From positions 2,605,789-2,669,788 of the forward strand of contig KN832554.1 of assembly GCA_000827205.1 (NCBI GenBank): DNA of 64,000 nucleotides. The letters are read 5' to 3'. Positions 59,971 through 64,000 of this stretch are shown one piece after another. Positions within the stretch are counted from its first letter, which is position 1, and every line of letters begins with the position of its first letter. The stretch is from Plicaturopsis crispa FD-325 SS-3. Lineage: Eukaryota > Basidiomycota > Agaricomycetes > Amylocorticiales > Amylocorticiaceae. A model generated the notes under the pieces. It made no database searches and had not been told where the DNA came from. It saw only the letters and a program-made list of their open reading frames with translations. Made by a program: the position numbers and the translations under genes.

Positions 59971-61055
59971 ATGGCCTACGGTACGTATGCTCAATCCCTT
60001 ATGTTTGAAGTGCAACGACTCAGTGAAACTTGCTTCAGAAACAACGGGCAACTATCCTCGGGCGAATAGCGCGCCCAATGGGGCCCGCGTATTGTTCAAC
60101 GCTATCCCTGACGAGGATCGTATTCATGAGATGCAAGTCCAAAACACAGCGCCCACTCGCAAACGTTCGTTCCTCGTACTAAAGCTATTCGCAACCTAGT
60201 ACAGAGGTATTGATGCCGAACCGGTATATGCTCAGGAACACAAAAAGACCAGGATGATGCGGACGAAAGTGCTCGCAAGAAAGCTATGAAGGACCTGGTA
60301 CAGTCATGGATGGACCGCCTGCAACTTATCAGCGTCATCGTAAGCTCATTCTAAACGCATCGTGCACAGTAGAGTCATCGCTAAATGGAGTTTGCATACT
60401 ATGCAGACAACGTTTTTCGCGTCTACGGAAGCGGGACTACTCCAAGTGACGACACCAGACGATGGTGACCAAGACTCCATGTCCGGGGTCGCGAAAGCTG
60501 CAAATGCCTCGCTTGTTGGCGCATTAATTATGCACACTTTTGCAGGCGAGTGTAACATGTTTCATATGCCTCCGACACTACTTGCTGAAACGGGCTCCGC
60601 TAGCCGTCGTGTCGTTTCTAGCATCCTTCTACCTCATACGGTACAAGCTACACGTAGCCAAGAAGGAAGAGATCAAGGCAGAAAACCCCGATAAAATTGT
60701 TTCGCCCATGACAAACTCACCGCAAGACATCGAGAAGGAGGGCGAACAGAAGCAGGCCGGCTGGATGTCGAGCACAAGCAAAAACGAGCGTCCCTACAGT
60801 CCAGCCTCGGAGCCACCGATATGGTCGTCCAACCCACATCTTGTGCAGGTCGGGCCATTCCAGAGAGACCCACCGACAGATCTGCTCAGCAGATGCCACT
60901 CTCTCTGTGTATTTGTCTCCGCCATTGGGTTCGTCCTGATGATGACAGCGATATTGACGTTTGCGTGGGCGAGGCTTCCGAGCGAGGTTAGCGGGTTTGC
61001 TTCCGCGTCGCTGGGGTTATGCCTCGTTGCGGGGGTGCTTATCATTTTCGTCTAA
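59971..61055 (+). CDS. Conserved basidiomycete membrane protein, unknown
   Basis: No named family, but a pattern I have seen among basidiomycete hypothetical proteins. The ATG at 59971 is in a ten-base exon (MAY|ETTGNYPRANSAPNG). Later exons give RKKAMKDLVQSWMDRLQLIS, TTFFASTEAGLLQVTTP, a first hydrophobic segment (NASLVGALIMHTFAAVVSFL, then ASFYLIRYKL), a polar loop, and two more spans (LCVFVSAIGFVLMMTAILTF and SASLGLCLVAGVLIIFV) ending at the stop 61053-61055. The first span is built across a 58-nt GC-AG intron (donor GCGAGT at 60546, acceptor before 60604); without it the segment would be lost. Topology suggests an integral membrane protein; role unknown. Confidence 0.75.
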
Positions 61056-61675
61056 TTCACCAGAATTCACCCCACTTACAAAGTCATCATCTAATACTTC
61101 TTCTCCCTATGGAATGTCCATAAGTTATCCCTATCCCCTGTAAATGAGTATCTGTATACCCGCTATTCCAGATATGCATCGTTTTGTATATCATCCTGCC
61201 CTTGTCTTGCCAATGATTCTGAACAGTTTGCCGGCGAGGATCGTGCTCGGAGTCGTTCTGTACTCGTATCATGGTAATAGACTTATGCCCACCAAAATAT
61301 ATCCCTGAAAGAGACCTCAATCATCCTGCGTGCCTCGAGTACCATATGTCCCAGTATGACAGAGAACTTGAATCTCCGAAACGAACCTGCACTCCTCCCA
61401 TGTCCGTGTCAAGTCCGTGTCAGAGGAAAATCGCGGAACCAACGCTCGGAGTCCCTCGGCTTCCTTTTAGGGTTGAACTTGCCGATCTAATCTCCGGGCC
61501 CGTTTTGTCGAATCGACAGTCTCCGCAAAATATTCGCAAAATCGCAACATTCCTGGTTCCAGACTCAAAGGCTTCGTTTTCTACAAGTTTTCTATGCTCT
61601 AGGGTACAAGAGACGCCCTGCTGCTCACCAAAATACTCGCACAGTACCAGGAACTTGATAGGAACGCTACCAGCT
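61056..61675. other. Intergenic, 0.6 kb, no gene seen
   Basis: 3' side of the membrane-protein gene and promoter of the arrestin gene. No coding pattern or motif recognised. Confidence 0.4.
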
Positions 61676-64000
61676 ATGGCCGGGGTGCACAAGAACTCCT
61701 TAACGATACGCCTAACCGAGTCCGTCGTCTTTCTGAGGTCTGCCGATTTCTCAGGCCGTCGTTCGAATGCTGCAGACTCGCAGCCATCCATGCTGCGCGG
61801 TCTGCTCGTTCTCAATATCGCCAAACCAACGCGCATATCGAGCATAGAGCTCGAGCTGCAGGGAAACTCGACCACGTCCTGGCCCGATGGTATGTACTCC
61901 GTCAGACAGCTGCATGTGTTTTGCACTGACCATATCAGGTATCGGTGCACGACGCATCGAAGTTACAGAGGAACACAAGATATTTTCCGCCTCGACGGTC
62001 TTTTTCCGTGCAGGCCCGACCCAGTCATCCCGGCGCACCGCGTCTGTTGGCCCAGGGCTCAGCGGATACTGCGACGATGATGGCCCAGATTCAGCCGACG
62101 ATGAGCCAGCTGTACACACACCGACGACACCTACCGAGCACCCACGAGGGCGCTCTACCGTTCCTCGCGCACCGGCTGGCGCACCAACGGGCATGAACAG
62201 GCGCGTCAGTGCAGATGCTCACACATTCCAGCGCGATGCGCATTCCTTCCACGAAGACGTCATGTTGCCTACGCCCCCCTACACACCTACGCCCTCGCAC
62301 CACGCCTCCCTCAGCCCTGCGCACTCCTTTCGCCGCGACGAAACCCCCGCACACACGCTAGAGGAGTTCCGCCAGGCCCTACGCGTGGGATTAGAACAGC
62401 GCGGTTTGTTCTATTTTTTATTTCTTATGTAATGCCAAATTTTGCGGTCTAAACACATGCCTCATAGCGTCGCCTCGGCCCTCGCCCAATGCCTCGGCCG
62501 GTTCGAGCCTTCATTCCTACCGCGAGGACTCGCTGTCGCGTCGGACGAGCATCGAGCATGTGCCGGAAGACGCGGTGTCGAACCATCGCTCTCCCCCGCA
62601 CGGTTATGCCACCTCGCCGTCGCGTGAGCGGGCCAGCGGATCGACGACGCCTGTGACACCGGACGGCGCGCCGCGCGATCACTCCCGTGGGCGACGGCAT
62701 GCGCGGTTCAGCTTCACGGCCGTGTCCAACGTGCTACTCGATGCCATCCAGGACCGCGTGCGCTCCAGTTCGCCGCATAGAGAGATCAGCGGTGACCGAG
62801 ACCGCGGACGGGATGCAGACAAGAAGGGGAAGGGGAAAGAGGTCGACGGTGGGTCATTGCACAGGAAGCACAAATCGACCCTCGGCAAGTTCGGAGGCAT
62901 ATTGAAGCTGGAGCCAGAAGAGCCTAAAGAGGTTGGTGATGGGTGGAAAGAATTCAAGAAAGGTTTGCCTTGCAGATTTTTGTCATTGTATCTGTATTGA
63001 CGCAGGCCTGCAGGCACATACACATACCCGATATCGATCGCCATCCCTGGGAACGCGCCGCCGTCTCTGGACTGTGACTATGGGGCGGTGACATGGCGCC
63101 TGAAGGCATACGTCCACCGTCCTGGAACGTTCGTGTCCAAGCTTAGTGCCACTCGCGAGGTAATCATCATATCTGCTCCCAACGACGATGCCACGGAGGA
63201 GACGGAGAACATCATGATAGAACGACAGTGGGATTCCCAATTGCAATACCTCATCTCAATCTCAGGCCGCAGTTTCTACATTGGCGGCGCCATACCTATA
63301 CACTTTACCATCATGCCACTAACGAAAGCCAAAGTCCATCGCATATCCGTGCTCCTCGAGGGTACGCAATGTTCGTTCAATGTTAGAGTCAATAACGCAT
63401 TAACACAACTCACTATAGAGCGCATAGATTATCTGACGCAAATGCGGCGAGTAGCGCGGACAGATCCGCTGAAGCGAATCGCCCTGCTCGCTCTGAAGCT
63501 GCCTACGAAAGATGGCGGCCCCATTCTACCACTTGATTCTGACGACCCTGACGCATTCGCCAATTCTCCATTAAGCAGCATTGTCCCACAAACGGATGAA
63601 GCTGCATCAACCCTAATGGGACCGGGACCCTGGACGTTCCACCACGACCTCCCGCTCCCCACATCGTGCAGCCAGCTTCATTTTACGAACAAGAATAAGC
63701 GGAGCAACGTATCTGTGAGCCATACCCTCAAAATTATCTTTCGGGTGGAACGCGGGGACGACGTACATGTGGACGCAAAGACGGGCAAGCGGAAGCTGTT
63801 CGACATCGTCGTGCAGACCCCCGTGCACATCCTCTCTGTAAGCGGCGAACTTTCTCTCTCATCGTGCGCAGCTGCTGATTTGAAGATGTGCGTCAGTGCC
63901 GATGTAATCCCGAATGGACATCTCTTCCGCGCTACAGCGAAACGCTCGAGAATAGCACGGACCTCAAGCAGTCGTGTCCCTGCGAGATCAAGCGCAGCAT
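61676..64000 (+). CDS. Alpha-arrestin (ART-like), partial at right edge
   Basis: Adaptor that recruits HECT ubiquitin ligases to plasma-membrane transporters. The ATG at 61676 gives MAGVHKNSLTIRLTESVVFL, then the arrestin-N strand LRGLLVLNIAKPTRISSIEL and ELQGNSTTSWPDGIGARRIE. A long disordered insert follows (62000-62870, Ser/Pro/Arg-rich, with an intron at 62403-62466). The fold resumes with TYTYPISIAIPGNAPPSLDC, VTWRLKAYVHRPGTFVSKLS, the arrestin-C part QYLISISGRSFYIGGAIPIH, MPLTKAKVHRISVLLEERID and VSHTLKIIFRVERGDDVHVD. The window ends inside the gene, so the tail, where PPxY motifs usually lie, is not visible. The large insert between arrestin strands is typical of fungal members. Confidence 0.85.

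Overview
The window is nuclear DNA of a filamentous basidiomycete, most likely an Agaricomycete. The signs are closely packed genes on both strands, very many short introns (mostly about 45-70 nt, GT-AG) and a fungal gene set: a Rim9/SUR7-type membrane protein, a GH12 cellulase, an alpha-arrestin, TRAPPC11, flavocytochrome b2 and fungal eIF4G. I see no ribosomal RNA, convincing tRNA, CRISPR array or intact transposon. There is one assembly gap of 470 N (12970-13439).

Layout. 1-11 kb: a coiled-coil protein, monoacylglycerol lipase, clathrin light chain, a PTRHD1-like peptidyl-tRNA hydrolase, a PalI/Rim9 protein preceded by a small upstream ORF, a two-domain microbial-type PARG, Hub1, and a weak gene candidate. 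11-17 kb: an amino acid transporter whose intron holds a G-rich minisatellite and the gap, a broken paralogue of an unknown protein, and a secreted GH12 enzyme. 18-32 kb: TRAPPC11, an omega-type GST, a secreted alpha/beta hydrolase, a large HSL-type esterase, and a 60-residue metallothionein split over three exons. 32-37 kb: the second copy of the unknown family, a TMEM70-like mitochondrial protein, dynactin p25, and a short spliced gene whose four long introns carry C/D-box snoRNA signatures. 37-47 kb: an APH-type kinase, mitochondrial Hsp70 with a textbook heat-shock element, cytochrome b2-type lactate dehydrogenase, and an isocitrate lyase/PEP mutase family enzyme. 47-50 kb is gene-poor with coding relics. 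50-64 kb: an F-box protein, PP2A leucine carboxyl methyltransferase, eIF4G, a basidiomycete membrane protein, and an alpha-arrestin running off the right edge.

Most genes are unrelated housekeeping neighbours, not a pathway cluster. Loose themes are membrane traffic (clathrin light chain, TRAPPC11, dynactin p25, alpha-arrestin), mitochondria (Hsp70, TMEM70-like), and RNA/translation (Hub1, PTRHD1-like, eIF4G, snoRNAs). The most notable observations are the intronic snoRNA cluster at 36.2-37.0 kb, the tandem PARG with complementary damage to its two active-site signatures, a GA-AG intron cutting the oxyanion-hole motif of an esterase, and a previously hidden metallothionein. Exon structures were worked out by eye from reading frames, splice signals and remembered protein families; none was tested by alignment or RNA data.
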